Below are positions 35,443-44,690 of a DNA stretch of 64,000 nt, in pieces. The position numbers and the translations under genes are program-made. The notes below the pieces were generated by a model. The model saw nothing but the letters and a program-made list of their open reading frames with translations. It had not been told where the DNA came from and did not search any database. Source of the stretch: Halopolyspora algeriensis (GTDB lineage Bacteria > Actinomycetota > Actinomycetes > Mycobacteriales > Pseudonocardiaceae). Each line of letters begins with the position of its first letter. Position 1 is the first letter of the stretch. Location: the NCBI RefSeq assembly GCF_003337235.1, contig NZ_QPJC01000006.1, forward strand, positions 1-64,000, written 5' to 3'.

Positions 35443-36125
35443 CTTCCGGGCAACCACCGGCCGGGCCGTCCGCGATGAAGCTCGGCGGTTTCGCACTGAT
35501 CGGGCTCGGCGTTCTCGCCGCGGTGTTCGGTGTCGCCACTGTCGTATCCGGTGGAACGAACAACACCGCGCAGCCGCCCTCACCTCCTCCGCTGCCCGCG
35601 TCCACCGCGACGAATCCGGCGGCCGGCTCGCCGACGACAGCGTCACGGGTGCGGACCTCCTCGCCCGAGTATCCGGCCGGGAAGCCGGTGACACCGCCGC
35701 CCGGCGATCCGGGTTCCGCGGCGCCGGGCACAGGCATGCCGGGCCGGACAGCACCGGGGCAGCCCACGCCGGGGCAGGTGGCTCCGGCTCCGGAGGTTCC
35801 GGGGCATGGTGGCTCGGGCAAGGGTTCCGTTTCGAAGGCCACGGTGCGTATTTACAACAACAGCATGATCCGCGGGCTGGCGCACCGGGCGGCCGAGGAC
35901 TTCCGGCAAGCGGGCTACACGGTGGACGAGGTCGGCAATTACTCCGGAGGCCGGATCCCCACCACCACCATCTACTACCGGCCCGGTACGGCCGAGCAGC
36001 AGCAGGCCGAGGCCATCGGTGCGCGGTTCGACGCGCGCACCGAGCCGCGTTTCGACGGCATCGCCGATGCCGATCCCGGCATCATCGTCATCGTGACCAA
36101 GGACTACGACGGCGCGGGCAAGTGA
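35439..36125 (+). CDS. virR: VirR/Rv0431-like membrane-anchored LytR_C-domain protein
   Basis: A 228-residue protein with one N-terminal transmembrane helix (about residues 13-38), a Pro/Thr/Gly-rich linker (40-125) and a C-terminal LytR_C domain (about 130-226: VRIYNNSMIRGLAHRAAEDF, GRIPTTTIYYRPGTAEQQQA). Domain order and neighbours match M. tuberculosis Rv0431 (VirR), which affects vesicle release and cell-wall linkage. The external domain probably binds cell-wall polymer or Lcp ligases. It overlaps the DUF3263 gene by 4 bases. Orthology is inferred from layout and position. Confidence 0.82.
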   Translation: MTSGQPPAGPSAMKLGGFALIGLGVLAAVFGVATVVSGGTNNTAQPPSPPPLPASTATNPAAGSPTTASRVRTSSPEYPAGKPVTPPPGDPGSAAPGTGMPGRTAPGQPTPGQVAPAPEVPGHGGSGKGSVSKATVRIYNNSMIRGLAHRAAEDFRQAGYTVDEVGNYSGGRIPTTTIYYRPGTAEQQQAEAIGARFDARTEPRFDGIADADPGIIVIVTKDYDGAGK

Positions 36126-36209
36126 CCACACGTGCTCTCCGGCTCCTGCGGTTTTCGGAGTCCTGGGTTCCGGCGGGGCTCACCGTGCTCTCGGCAGCGG
36201 CTCGTCGGT

Positions 36210-38456
36210 TCACCGCTGCCGGTAGGTATCGAAGTCGCTGATCTGGGCGGGATCCAATGAGGGGCGGACGCTGGTTCGGGCCGTGTTCACGTGGGCGGCC
36301 GTGACCGCGGACGCGTCCAGGGATTCGCGCATGGCGGTCAGAGCCGCTTCGCGGACGAGTGCGGTGCAGTCGGCTGCCGAGTAGCCCTCCAGCGTTCCGG
36401 CGAGCTCATCCAGGTCCACATCGGGCGCCAGCGGGGTGTTCCGGCTCGCGGCCCGCAGGATTTCCCGGCGCGCCGCCGCATCCGGCGGCGGAACGGGCAC
36501 CGCGCGTTCCAGCCTGCCCGGGCGCAGCAGGGCCGGATCCACCAGTTCGGGACGATTGGTGGCCCCGACCACGACGACATCGCGCATGGGTTCCACACCG
36601 TCGAGTTCGGTCAGCAGTGCCGCCACGACCCGATCACCCACCCCGGAGTCCGAGGACTGGCCCCTCCTGGGGGCCAGCGCGTCGACTTCGTCGAGAAAGA
36701 CCAGTGCGGGCGCCGCGTTGGCGGCTCGCAGGAACAGCTCCCGCACCGCGCGTTCGGATTCACCGACCCACTTGTCCATGAGTTCGGCCCCTTTGACCGA
36801 CAGCACGTTGAGCCTGCCGCTACCTGCCAGGGCGCGGACGAGGAAGGTCTTGCCGCAGCCGGGTGGGCCGTGGAGCAGTATCCCGCGCGGCGGTTCGACC
36901 CCGAGACGCGTGAAGGCGTCCGGGTATTGCAGCGGCCACAGCACGGTTTCGGTGAGCGATTGTTTGACCTCGGCCATGTCTCCGACTTCGTCGAGGGTGA
37001 GCCCACCGGTCTGCAAGGTGTCCGATGCGGACATGGAGATGGGGCGTACCGAGCTCAACGCCTCCAGGCAGTCCTGGTGGCGTACGCGCGGCTCGCTGCC
37101 GGTGTCGCCGGTATCGCTCTGGTGGCGCAGTGCGGCCCGCACGGCCGCTTCACGGCACAAGGCAACCAGGTCGGCGGCGACGAACCCCGGGGTGCGTTCG
37201 GCGAGATCACCGAGTTCGACGTCCGGGTCCAGTGGCGCGTCGCGCAGCAGCACCCGGAGAAGGTCGGTACGGGTCCGCGTGTCGGGCGGGGTGACGGTCA
37301 GTTCCCGCTCCACGAGCCCGGGCTCGCGCAGGCGCGGGTCGAGGGCCTGTGGCCTGGCACTGGTGACGACGAGTGCCAGGCCGGCGGTGGTGATCGCCGC
37401 ACGCAAGGAGTCCAGTACGACGGTCGCCAGCGGCGGCGGGTCGGTGGCCGGGAGCAGGCTGTCGATGTCGGTGAGCAGCAGGACACAACAGCGGCCGCTG
37501 TCGGCGGTGGTCGTCGCGCGCGAGATCGCGTCCTGCACGCGCCGTGCGGCGGCCGCGGCTTCCAGGGCGCTCACGCTGGGGGCCGCGATCTCGACGAGTT
37601 CGGCGCCGACAGCTCCGGCGACCGAGCGGACCACGGTGGCCTTGCCGACCCCGGAGGGGCCGCTGAGCAGTACACCCAGGTGCGGTTTCGCGCCGAGCCG
37701 TTCCAGAAGTTCGGGCTGATCGAACGACAACCGCAACCACTCGGTGAGCCGGTCCGCCGTCTCCCGCGAGCCGACGAGGTCGGACATCGCCACCGGGGAG
37801 GACGGGTGCGGAGCCGGCTGCTCGGCGGGAGCGGGCGGCGGTTGTGGCGCGCTTGTCGACTCGGCCGCGGGCCCGGATCCGGCCTGGTCACGCCAGGCAA
37901 CCACGGTGGAAGGGTGGACCGCGACAGCTCCGGCGGGATCGCTGGCGGCGATGGTGACCAGTTCGTTGGTCCAGGTCATGCCGATGGCGGTGGAGAGCTT
38001 GCTGCGGACCTGCCCCGCGTTGGCCGTCGTCGAGGGGGCGAGGTCCTGTGGCAGCAGCGAAACCGTGTCACCGGTGTGCAGGACCTTGCCGGTCAGCGCA
38101 AGACGCACGGTCTCGGGGGCCACTGCGGCAGTGGCCAGTCGCGAGCCCGCCACGGTGACACTGCGGGCTGCGGTGACCTGCGCCGGGGAGGTCACGACCT
38201 CGGCGCCTTCGGCGAGCCCGAGGTTGGTCAGTGTGATGTCGTCGACCAGGATGACACCGGTCGGGCCGCCGACCTTGGCGGCAGCGGCGAGCGCCACGGT
38301 GACTCGGCTGCCGGTGAGCTGCACGGCATCCCAGGAACGCAGACCGAGGGCATCCAGCACTTCGGGATGGAGTCGCACGACGCCGCGCCGGGTGTCCGAG
38401 GCCGAGGTCGACAGGCGAGCGGTCAGGGTGATCGAAGAGGACGCCACCCACTTCAC
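36210..38456 (-). CDS. Cdc48/p97-like double AAA ATPase (Rv0435c-type)
   Basis: A 748-residue ATPase with a Cdc48-N-like double-psi barrel (about 1-190) and two AAA modules. D1 has Walker A GPSGVGKATVV (about 264) but its Walker B reads LLLTDIDSL, lacking the usual Asp-Glu pair, so hydrolysis there is doubtful. D2 is canonical: GPPGCGKTFLVRALA (about 529), LVFLDEVDALAP (about 587), and an Arg-finger region GATNRPELVDPALLRPGR. Actinobacterial members are thought to act as protein unfoldases. The start is GTG 38456, 2 bases after pssA, with GTG 38447 as an alternative. It ends the [13 protein letters not shown] run. Confidence 0.9.
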   Translation of the reverse strand: MKWVASSSITLTARLSTSASDTRRGVVRLHPEVLDALGLRSWDAVQLTGSRVTVALAAAAKVGGPTGVILVDDITLTNLGLAEGAEVVTSPAQVTAARSVTVAGSRLATAAVAPETVRLALTGKVLHTGDTVSLLPQDLAPSTTANAGQVRSKLSTAIGMTWTNELVTIAASDPAGAVAVHPSTVVAWRDQAGSGPAAESTSAPQPPPAPAEQPAPHPSSPVAMSDLVGSRETADRLTEWLRLSFDQPELLERLGAKPHLGVLLSGPSGVGKATVVRSVAGAVGAELVEIAAPSVSALEAAAAARRVQDAISRATTTADSGRCCVLLLTDIDSLLPATDPPPLATVVLDSLRAAITTAGLALVVTSARPQALDPRLREPGLVERELTVTPPDTRTRTDLLRVLLRDAPLDPDVELGDLAERTPGFVAADLVALCREAAVRAALRHQSDTGDTGSEPRVRHQDCLEALSSVRPISMSASDTLQTGGLTLDEVGDMAEVKQSLTETVLWPLQYPDAFTRLGVEPPRGILLHGPPGCGKTFLVRALAGSGRLNVLSVKGAELMDKWVGESERAVRELFLRAANAAPALVFLDEVDALAPRRGQSSDSGVGDRVVAALLTELDGVEPMRDVVVVGATNRPELVDPALLRPGRLERAVPVPPPDAAARREILRAASRNTPLAPDVDLDELAGTLEGYSAADCTALVREAALTAMRESLDASAVTAAHVNTARTSVRPSLDPAQISDFDTYRQR

Positions 38457-38457
38457 C

Positions 38458-39390
38458 TTAACGGCGGCTGCGGCGTAACCCGATCCTGCGCCAGCTTCTC
38501 CTGCTCGTCCCGTCCGGGTGACCGTTGCGGCGGGGTAGCCGCACTCGACGGGCTGCGCCGGCCACGCTGCGGCGCAGCGGCGGTCGCAGCCCGAGGCGGC
38601 GCTGAGTGCGCCGCCGGATCGCGCGCCGTTCCCGTGGCGGGGCCTCCCAGGCCTCGGGGTGGTTGGCCAGCCAGGTGTGGCGATAGACGGCGTACGGGAT
38701 GTGCACCAGGTACAGCGTCAACGCGACCGCGAGGAACACCAGCGGGTACACGATGATCCCGGCGGCGAGCAGCCCGACCAGCACCAGCAGCGGAGCCACC
38801 GTGCTGGCGGGCACCTTGACGGTTTTCAGGGACAGGGTCGGTACCCGGCTGACGGCCAGCGCCGCTATGGCCATGATCCAGACCATGACCACCGGCTGGG
38901 CCGACCACCAGCCGTCGTGGCCGATGCGGGCGGTCACCACCAGCGGCAGCAACGCGAGCAACCCGGCCGCGGGGGCCGGTACGCCGACGAAGAACTCCTT
39001 GGTGAAGATGGGCTGTTCGGTGTCGTCGAGCAGGGTGTTGAACCGCGCGAGGCGCAGGATCATGCACACCGCGAAGACCAGCGAGACGACCCAGCCGATC
39101 CGGTTGCCCTGCAGTTGCCACACGTAGAGGGTCAGCGCCGGTGCCACGCCGAAGGACATCGCGTCGGACAGCGAATCCAGTTCCGCGCCCATCTTCGTGG
39201 TGGCGTCGAGCAGCCGGGCTATCCGACCGTCCAGCCCGTCGAGGACCGCCGCGACGCCGACAGCGGCGATCGCGCCCTGGATCTGGTTGCTGAGAGCGAA
39301 CTGCACTGCCGACAGGCCCGCGCACATGGCCAGCACCGTGATCGCGTTGGGCAGGAAGCGGACACCGGGATTGTTGCGGACAGCGCTCAT
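38458..39390 (-). CDS. pssA: CDP-diacylglycerol--serine O-phosphatidyltransferase
   Basis: A 310-residue integral membrane CDP-alcohol phosphotransferase that makes phosphatidylserine. The catalytic CAPT motif is complete: DGLDGRIARLLD, then G and the two downstream Asp in GAELDSLSD (about residues 51-76). About eight hydrophobic segments follow the usual pattern. The last 60 residues are Arg-rich and cytoplasmic. ATG 39390 overlaps the psd stop by 4 bases. Together with psd it makes phosphatidylethanolamine. Confidence 0.94.
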   Translation of the reverse strand: MSAVRNNPGVRFLPNAITVLAMCAGLSAVQFALSNQIQGAIAAVGVAAVLDGLDGRIARLLDATTKMGAELDSLSDAMSFGVAPALTLYVWQLQGNRIGWVVSLVFAVCMILRLARFNTLLDDTEQPIFTKEFFVGVPAPAAGLLALLPLVVTARIGHDGWWSAQPVVMVWIMAIAALAVSRVPTLSLKTVKVPASTVAPLLVLVGLLAAGIIVYPLVFLAVALTLYLVHIPYAVYRHTWLANHPEAWEAPPRERRAIRRRTQRRLGLRPPLRRSVAGAARRVRLPRRNGHPDGTSRRSWRRIGLRRSRR

Positions 39391-40136
39391 GCGTTGTCGC
39401 CCTCGTTGCGCTCGCCGGCGGGTGCGGACACCGCGGGGAGCTCGGCGAGGACGGTTTCACCGCCGATGGTGCGCTGGCCCGGCTCGACCCGTATCCGAGC
39501 GGAGTCGGGAACGTAGAGGTCGACGCGCGAACCGAAGCGGATCAGGCCGTAGGTGTGGCCTGCCTGGACCGCATCGCCCTCGCGGACCGAGCTTTGGATG
39601 CGGCGGGCGACCAGGCCGGCGATCTGGACCACGACGAGCTCGTGGCCATCGGCGTCGCGCAGCAACATCGAGTTGCGCTCGTTGTCCTCACTGGCCTTGT
39701 CCAGGTCGGCGGAGAGGAACTTGCCGGGCCGGTAGGAAACCCCGGTCACGCGTCCGGTGACGGGGATGCGTTGCACGTGCACGTCGAAGACGGTCAGGAA
39801 CACGCTGATGCGGATCATCGGCGTGTCACTCGCACCCAGTTCGGGAGGAGGAGCGGCGTGCTCGACGTGCGAAACGGTGCCGTCGGCCGGGGCGACCGCG
39901 ATGCCCGGTGCGCTCGGAGTGGTGCGTCGTGGTTCGCGGAAGAACCAGGCACACCAAGCGGTGGCGATCGCGCCGAGCACGCCTGCGGGGCGCCACAGTC
40001 TGCGCAGCAGCAGCGTCGCGGCGGCGGAGCCGAGCACGAACGGGCGCCCGGCCGGGTGCATCGGCGGTACAGTGCTGCGCACGAGCTCGACCAGATGCGC
40101 CGCCGGGTTGGTCTTGTGGTCTGTCTCGGTGGTCAT
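39387..40136 (-). CDS. psd: Phosphatidylserine decarboxylase
   Basis: A 249-residue pro-enzyme that decarboxylates phosphatidylserine to phosphatidylethanolamine. It self-cleaves to create a pyruvoyl group; the expected Gly-Ser cleavage site is in LIRFGSRVDLYV (about residue 203), the short archaeal/actinobacterial form rather than LGST. The conserved FLTVFDVHVQRIPVTG block and one N-terminal hydrophobic stretch are present. It is first in the run psd, pssA, ATPase and overlaps pssA. The promoter should lie in the gap to its right. Confidence 0.94.
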   Translation of the reverse strand: MTTETDHKTNPAAHLVELVRSTVPPMHPAGRPFVLGSAAATLLLRRLWRPAGVLGAIATAWCAWFFREPRRTTPSAPGIAVAPADGTVSHVEHAAPPPELGASDTPMIRISVFLTVFDVHVQRIPVTGRVTGVSYRPGKFLSADLDKASEDNERNSMLLRDADGHELVVVQIAGLVARRIQSSVREGDAVQAGHTYGLIRFGSRVDLYVPDSARIRVEPGQRTIGGETVLAELPAVSAPAGERNEGDNA

Positions 40137-40650
40137 CGAGGTGATTCGCCTCTGCGTCGGAGGTCACGATGTGGCGGCCGGCGTTGTGCGGTCGTCACCG
40201 CTACAGCATCGCGGACACGCTCGCGGATTCCCCCCAGGGGGTGGTCGACCATCGAGCTTGCTTCGAAAATCCTGCGCTGGGCCACCGACCGGTATCCATC
40301 ACCGCAGCAGGCCACCGGCTTTGCCACCGAATGATTCCGGGGCGACACCGACACCCCCGAAGTGCCGGTATCGCCCCGGAACCGCGACCGCCAGGTACCT
40401 CCCCGTTGGCCCTGACGGCCTCCCCCGGCTGGGTCCGTGCGCCCCCCGACGGCACACGCACCCGGTGTGTCCACCCCGTTCCCGTCGACAAGCGAGAGGG
40501 AAACAGGGGGACAACGCAGAGATGTTTCACATCCACTGGTTGTTACACATTTCCCAGTGTAGTGGAGCTCACAGGGAACTTCGTAGCCGCTAATGGAGGA
40601 CATTGGGAACGAATTTAGCTACATACGGTGATAATGTGGGTCGATCATAC
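40137..40650. other. Intergenic region upstream of psd
   Basis: A 514-base gap between the psd start and the M48-like gene end, both on the minus strand. The right part (40520-40640) is much more AT-rich than its surroundings and is the likely promoter area. It includes CACTGG and CCAGTG (40534-40539 and 40554-40559) as a weak inverted repeat. Frames here are short or low-complexity; no gene is called. Confidence 0.55.
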
Positions 40651-42630
40651 TCACTCGTCCCGGGTTTGTTGGTCTTCCACCCTCATCCGGGCGCCCATCA
40701 CCCTGTCGAGCCCCCCGTACGGCGCTCCGCGCGCGCCGGAATCGGGGGTGCTGTGCACCTCCAGCAACGCCAGATCGTCATCGCCCGGCACCGTGCCCGC
40801 CGGGTCGATTTTCGACACGGCGTAGTCGTCCAAGTAGAGCTCCAGGCTCAACATCCATCCCGCCCCCCGCTGCGACAACCGGGCCGTGGCGATATCGCGG
40901 CTGTCCACCCACTGGGCGTCCGCACGCTCGCGAAGCTCGGCGATGGGTGTGCTCTCCAGTTTCTCGAGCTGCCGATTCTCCTTGCGCCGCACCAGGGTCA
41001 GCGCCCCGGCGAGCAAGGAGGAGACGAGACCGGAGGCGCTCGGCACGAACAGCAGTCCCCGATCGGTCACCAGAAGGTCGTGCAGACGTGACGAATACCG
41101 CACGGGACTGACGATCCCCGCCAGCACCGCATCCGGTTCCTCGGCGGCCGGCCGGGAGTGGTCCAGTGGCACTCCCAGGTGAACCAGGTGGCGATGGAGT
41201 CCGGGGATCAGGCGTGGATCGACGACCGCCGGTCGGACCAGCCGGTCCGGATCCAGCAGCTGACCGTGGGCCAGCCGCACCTGGCAGGGCCCGCCCCAGT
41301 CGAGCTCGTGATGGGCATGACCCGCGCACACGAGCGCGTCGACGACGGCCGCTCCGAGCAGCTCGGTGATGGTGTCGATCACCGCCTGATCCACCTCGTC
41401 CGGATTCAGGCCGGGGTCGAGCACGGGGTTGATCAGATCGGCGCCCTGCCCCTGATGCAGGCACGCCAGGACACCCGCCACGGTCGTGTCGGAGGACACG
41501 CCGCTGTGCAGCACCGAGGCGCTGAGTCTCGCGGCCTGGTGAGCGGCTTCCGCCGCCCCGGCCATCCGCCCCAGCTCCGGCCACGGCACCCGGGTGCCCA
41601 GCCCGTCGACCATGAGCCGGTCCTCCAGCGCCGGGATGGTGCGGCGCGGCTCGCGCACCAGCGCCATCGCCGGCCGGTCGTCCGGCTCGTCATCACGGTC
41701 GGCGAGGCGCTTGAGTGCCTGGATGCGCTGTCCGACCGTGAGTCCGGAGGTGCGCTCGTGGTCGCCGTGGGCGTTCTCGTCGGAGATCGCCTGCTTGGCC
41801 CGCTCGGCGAGCTCCTTGCTGCGGTCCGGGTGTTCCAGGAAGGCCCGGAAGCCGAGCAGCAGGTCGGGAGTGCGCGCCACGGCCACGGCCATGCTGAGGT
41901 ATTCGCGAGAATAGTCACGCCAGCCGAGCTCGATCCCGGTGACCTTGCGTAGTGCGGTGGTGGTGACGCGCTTGCCCTCCAGCTGTGCGGCCACGGTGTC
42001 CCCGGAGGATTCCAGATCGCGCATGATGGGTGCCGTGACGGCGGTGTAGAGCCGAACGTAGCCGGTGAACAGCCACTTGGTGGGTCCGCCGATCATCCCG
42101 GCCGCGGTGCGCTCGACACCGGTCGTGGTGCGATGGACCGCCGCTTTGAGCTTGCTGCCTGCGCCGGTGCGCCCGAGCTCGTGAGCCAGCAGCGCGCGCA
42201 GCTCGCTCACGCTCAGGCCCGCGATCAGGGGGAGTCCGATCTCGAGGTAGCGCTTGCGGGGGTGCAGGCCGAGCAGCACCGTGTCCTCGCGCACGTTCAC
42301 ACCGGGCTCGGAGACGATCCTGATCTGGTCGGGCTCTGCGACGCCCGCCGTGTCGGCGATGCGCTCGACCGTGCTCCACAGTTGCGGCTGAGTGGATCTG
42401 CCGACCGAGGTGCCGCGCGGGCGCGTGGGGATGCGCAGCACTGTACGCATCCCCAGGCCGATCAGGCCGGCGACCACGGCCGTGGCCAGTCCGGCACGCA
42501 GGCCGTTGTCCGGCTCGTAGCGATAGGCGAGTGCCGCGATGCCGAACAGGCCGACCACGAGTGCGGAGGGCAGGGCGAAGAAGCCGATGTGCAGCGCCAG
42601 CGCCAGGGCGGCGCGCCAGGGGCCACGCAA
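40651..42630 (-). CDS. M48-like membrane protein with degenerate zinc-peptidase motif
   Basis: A 659-residue protein with two N-terminal transmembrane helices (about 8-30 and 46-62) and an M48-like domain. The zinc motif expected as HExxH reads HELGR at residues 150-154, so the second His ligand is Arg. The usual third-ligand helix is also weak (ESSGDTVAAQL). A long C-terminal part (about 330-659) is soluble, with a hydrophobic patch near 590. It is therefore probably an inactive homologue with a scaffold or regulatory role. The start is TTG 42630, the family-consistent choice. It lies between moeA and psd on the same strand. Confidence 0.75.
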   Translation of the reverse strand: MRGPWRAALALALHIGFFALPSALVVGLFGIAALAYRYEPDNGLRAGLATAVVAGLIGLGMRTVLRIPTRPRGTSVGRSTQPQLWSTVERIADTAGVAEPDQIRIVSEPGVNVREDTVLLGLHPRKRYLEIGLPLIAGLSVSELRALLAHELGRTGAGSKLKAAVHRTTTGVERTAAGMIGGPTKWLFTGYVRLYTAVTAPIMRDLESSGDTVAAQLEGKRVTTTALRKVTGIELGWRDYSREYLSMAVAVARTPDLLLGFRAFLEHPDRSKELAERAKQAISDENAHGDHERTSGLTVGQRIQALKRLADRDDEPDDRPAMALVREPRRTIPALEDRLMVDGLGTRVPWPELGRMAGAAEAAHQAARLSASVLHSGVSSDTTVAGVLACLHQGQGADLINPVLDPGLNPDEVDQAVIDTITELLGAAVVDALVCAGHAHHELDWGGPCQVRLAHGQLLDPDRLVRPAVVDPRLIPGLHRHLVHLGVPLDHSRPAAEEPDAVLAGIVSPVRYSSRLHDLLVTDRGLLFVPSASGLVSSLLAGALTLVRRKENRQLEKLESTPIAELRERADAQWVDSRDIATARLSQRGAGWMLSLELYLDDYAVSKIDPAGTVPGDDDLALLEVHSTPDSGARGAPYGGLDRVMGARMRVEDQQTRDE

Positions 42631-42782
42631 TGTGAGGAACTCCCGATTGAAGGTCGTCCGCGATCGCCGGTCAGACTAGCTAGCCCATTCGGGTGAAGAC
42701 CAGGGTGTTCACGGAGCGATACGAGTCGTGGGTCTTGCCTGTGTCACCGCTGTCACGATAGGCGGGGGACGCCTGCCCGGAT

Positions 42783-44039
42783 TCACTCGAGGAGCCACAC
42801 GCCCACGTTCGAGCCGGAGGGAAGTTCGGTGGCGTCCTCGGGCACTTCGAGCAGGCAGTTCGCCGACGCCATCGACGACAGCAGGTGTGAGCCCGGACCG
42901 CCTTCCGGGGTCACCGTCCCCGATGACGGATCGAACCGCGCCCTGCGGTACTGGCGCTTGCCCGCGGAGGAGCCGAGCTGTTCGGTGAGCACCGCCTGCC
43001 GGAACGGTCTCCGCGTGGTGTGATGTCCCGCGGCGCGGCGCAGCGCCGGGCGCACGAACACCTCGAACGACACCATCGCGCTGACCGGATTGCCCGGCAG
43101 GGTCACCACCGGTGTCCCGGCGCCGTTGCCGGTGAAGTACCTGCCCGCGCCCTGCGGCATTCCCGGCTGCATGGCGACCTTGGTGAATGCGACACCGCTT
43201 CCCGCCAGCGCGTCCTTGACGACTTCATAGGCTCCCGCGCTGACTCCACCGGACGTGATGATCAGATCCGTCGAGTCCAGGTGGGGTGCGAGTGCTTCGT
43301 GGAAGGCCGTGACATCGTCCGGGACGAATCGGAGCAACCGGGCACTGCCACCGGCCTGGCGCACTGCCGCGGCGAGCATGATGCCGTTGGACTCGTAGAT
43401 CTGTCCCGGACGCAGGGGCAGGCCGGGCTCGACGAGCTCCGAGCCGGTGGACAGCACCAGTACCTGCGGTGGCCGGTGCACGGACAGTTGTGCAGTCCCC
43501 ACGGCGGAGGCGACGCCGAGGTGCGCGGCTGTCAGCGTGGTCCCCGCTGTGAGCACGGTGTCGCCCGCGGCGACGTCCTCACCCGCCCGGCGCAGATGCG
43601 CACCCACTCGTACGGGTGTGGACACGCGGACCCGTTCCGTGCCGCTGTCGGTGTGTTCGACGGGAACCGTCGCGTCGGCACCGGGGGGCACCTGGGAGCC
43701 GGTCATGATGCGGTGCGCGGTTCCGGGCTCCAGGGCAGGCAGCTCGACCCGACCCGCCGGGATGTCGGCCGTGACCGGCAGTGTCACCGGATGCTGCTCG
43801 TCGACCTCGGCGAGGTCGGCCGAGCGGACCGCGTACCCGTCCATCGCGGAGTTGTCGAACGGTGGTAGCGGGATCGGTGCCGTGACGTCCTCGGCGAGCG
43901 CGAGTCCGAGGCACTCGTCGAGCGCCCGGGAGTCGACGGGGGTCGGTGTCAGCAGCGCCGAAACTCTCTGCTCGTGCTCGGTGACCGGGACCAGCCGTGG
44001 GGAGGGGGTAGCGTTCGTCACGGACCGATGATCCGTCAT
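42783..44039 (-). CDS. moeA: Molybdopterin molybdenumtransferase
   Basis: A 418-residue MoeA that inserts molybdate into adenylylated molybdopterin. Motifs are PPFDNSAMDGYAV (domain with catalytic Asp), IMTGSQVPPGAD, VLVLSTGSELVEPG, LIITSGGVSAGAYEVV and PGNPVSAMVSF, all in the usual order. The start at ATG 44039 precedes a variable N-terminus. It could supply cofactor to the Cox-type enzyme 11 kb away, though MoeA is normally housekeeping. The position equals Rv0438c (moeA2). Confidence 0.95.
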   Translation of the reverse strand: MTDHRSVTNATPSPRLVPVTEHEQRVSALLTPTPVDSRALDECLGLALAEDVTAPIPLPPFDNSAMDGYAVRSADLAEVDEQHPVTLPVTADIPAGRVELPALEPGTAHRIMTGSQVPPGADATVPVEHTDSGTERVRVSTPVRVGAHLRRAGEDVAAGDTVLTAGTTLTAAHLGVASAVGTAQLSVHRPPQVLVLSTGSELVEPGLPLRPGQIYESNGIMLAAAVRQAGGSARLLRFVPDDVTAFHEALAPHLDSTDLIITSGGVSAGAYEVVKDALAGSGVAFTKVAMQPGMPQGAGRYFTGNGAGTPVVTLPGNPVSAMVSFEVFVRPALRRAAGHHTTRRPFRQAVLTEQLGSSAGKRQYRRARFDPSSGTVTPEGGPGSHLLSSMASANCLLEVPEDATELPSGSNVGVWLLE

Positions 44040-44318
44040 GGAGTGCTGTGCTGTCTGCACCGGCCTCGGTGATACGTCGGGTCGTACCGTGGCGGCTTCG
44101 TGCGGCTCGTGTGTCGCACAACCCACCGTGGTGCCGGAGCGCCCCCGAAATGCTGGGAACATTACTCCGAGTGTTGGTGAAAAATACCCGTTCGGATCAG
44201 CGCCGAGAGCCAATTTTCCCTGCTGAGAACGCGACGAACCTCTCCGTCTCGGGTAGCGTGTGGCTTGCTCCATCGGCGCTGGAAGCGTCGTGCATCACAT
44301 TGTCACGAGGAGGACGCC

Positions 44319-44522
44319 GTGGCGGTCGGCACGGTCAAATGGTTCAACTCCGAGAAGGGGTACGGGTTCATCGCCACCGACGGTGGGTCCGATGTCTTCG
44401 TTCACTACTCCGCGATCAACATGTCCGGGTTTCGGACCCTCGACGAGGGCGATCGAGTCGAATACGAGGTGAAGGCGGGACGTGATGGTCGCAGCCAAGC
44501 CGACGGCGTCCGCAAGCTCTGA
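44319..44522 (+). CDS. cspA: Cold-shock protein, CspA family
   Basis: A 67-residue OB-fold nucleic-acid chaperone with both RNA motifs: KGYGFI (RNP1) and VFVHY (RNP2), and the start [17 protein letters not shown] 44319 follows GAGGAGG. A leader of up to 270 bases lies upstream, as is common for csp genes. It is followed by a very strong hairpin terminator. No S1 or other extension is fused. Confidence 0.95.
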   Translation: MAVGTVKWFNSEKGYGFIATDGGSDVFVHYSAINMSGFRTLDEGDRVEYEVKAGRDGRSQADGVRKL

Positions 44523-44556
44523 CACGGAGAATCACTGACGGCTCGAGCCTGGTACC

Positions 44557-44601
44557 ACAGGAGGACGGCCCGGTCACGGTGACCGGGCCGTCCTCCTGTG
44601 T
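44557..44601 (+). terminator. Perfect 21-pair hairpin after cspA
   Basis: The arms 44557-44577 and 44581-44601 are exact reverse complements over 21 bases with a 3-base loop CGG. No T-run follows, which is common in high-GC actinobacteria. It starts 34 bases after the cspA stop and separates cspA from the kinase gene. Confidence 0.88.
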
Positions 44602-44690
44602 CGGGCCGCCGGCCGGGTATCCGCTTTCCTGGTGGTCCCGCCGTGGGAACCGGTGCCCGCACGCGCACGGAGACCGCTAGGCTGCCCGGC

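Noticed and set aside
40534..40559. Inverted repeat CACTGG/CCAGTG before psd as an operator
   Set aside because: Only 6 bases per arm with no known regulator; could be chance.
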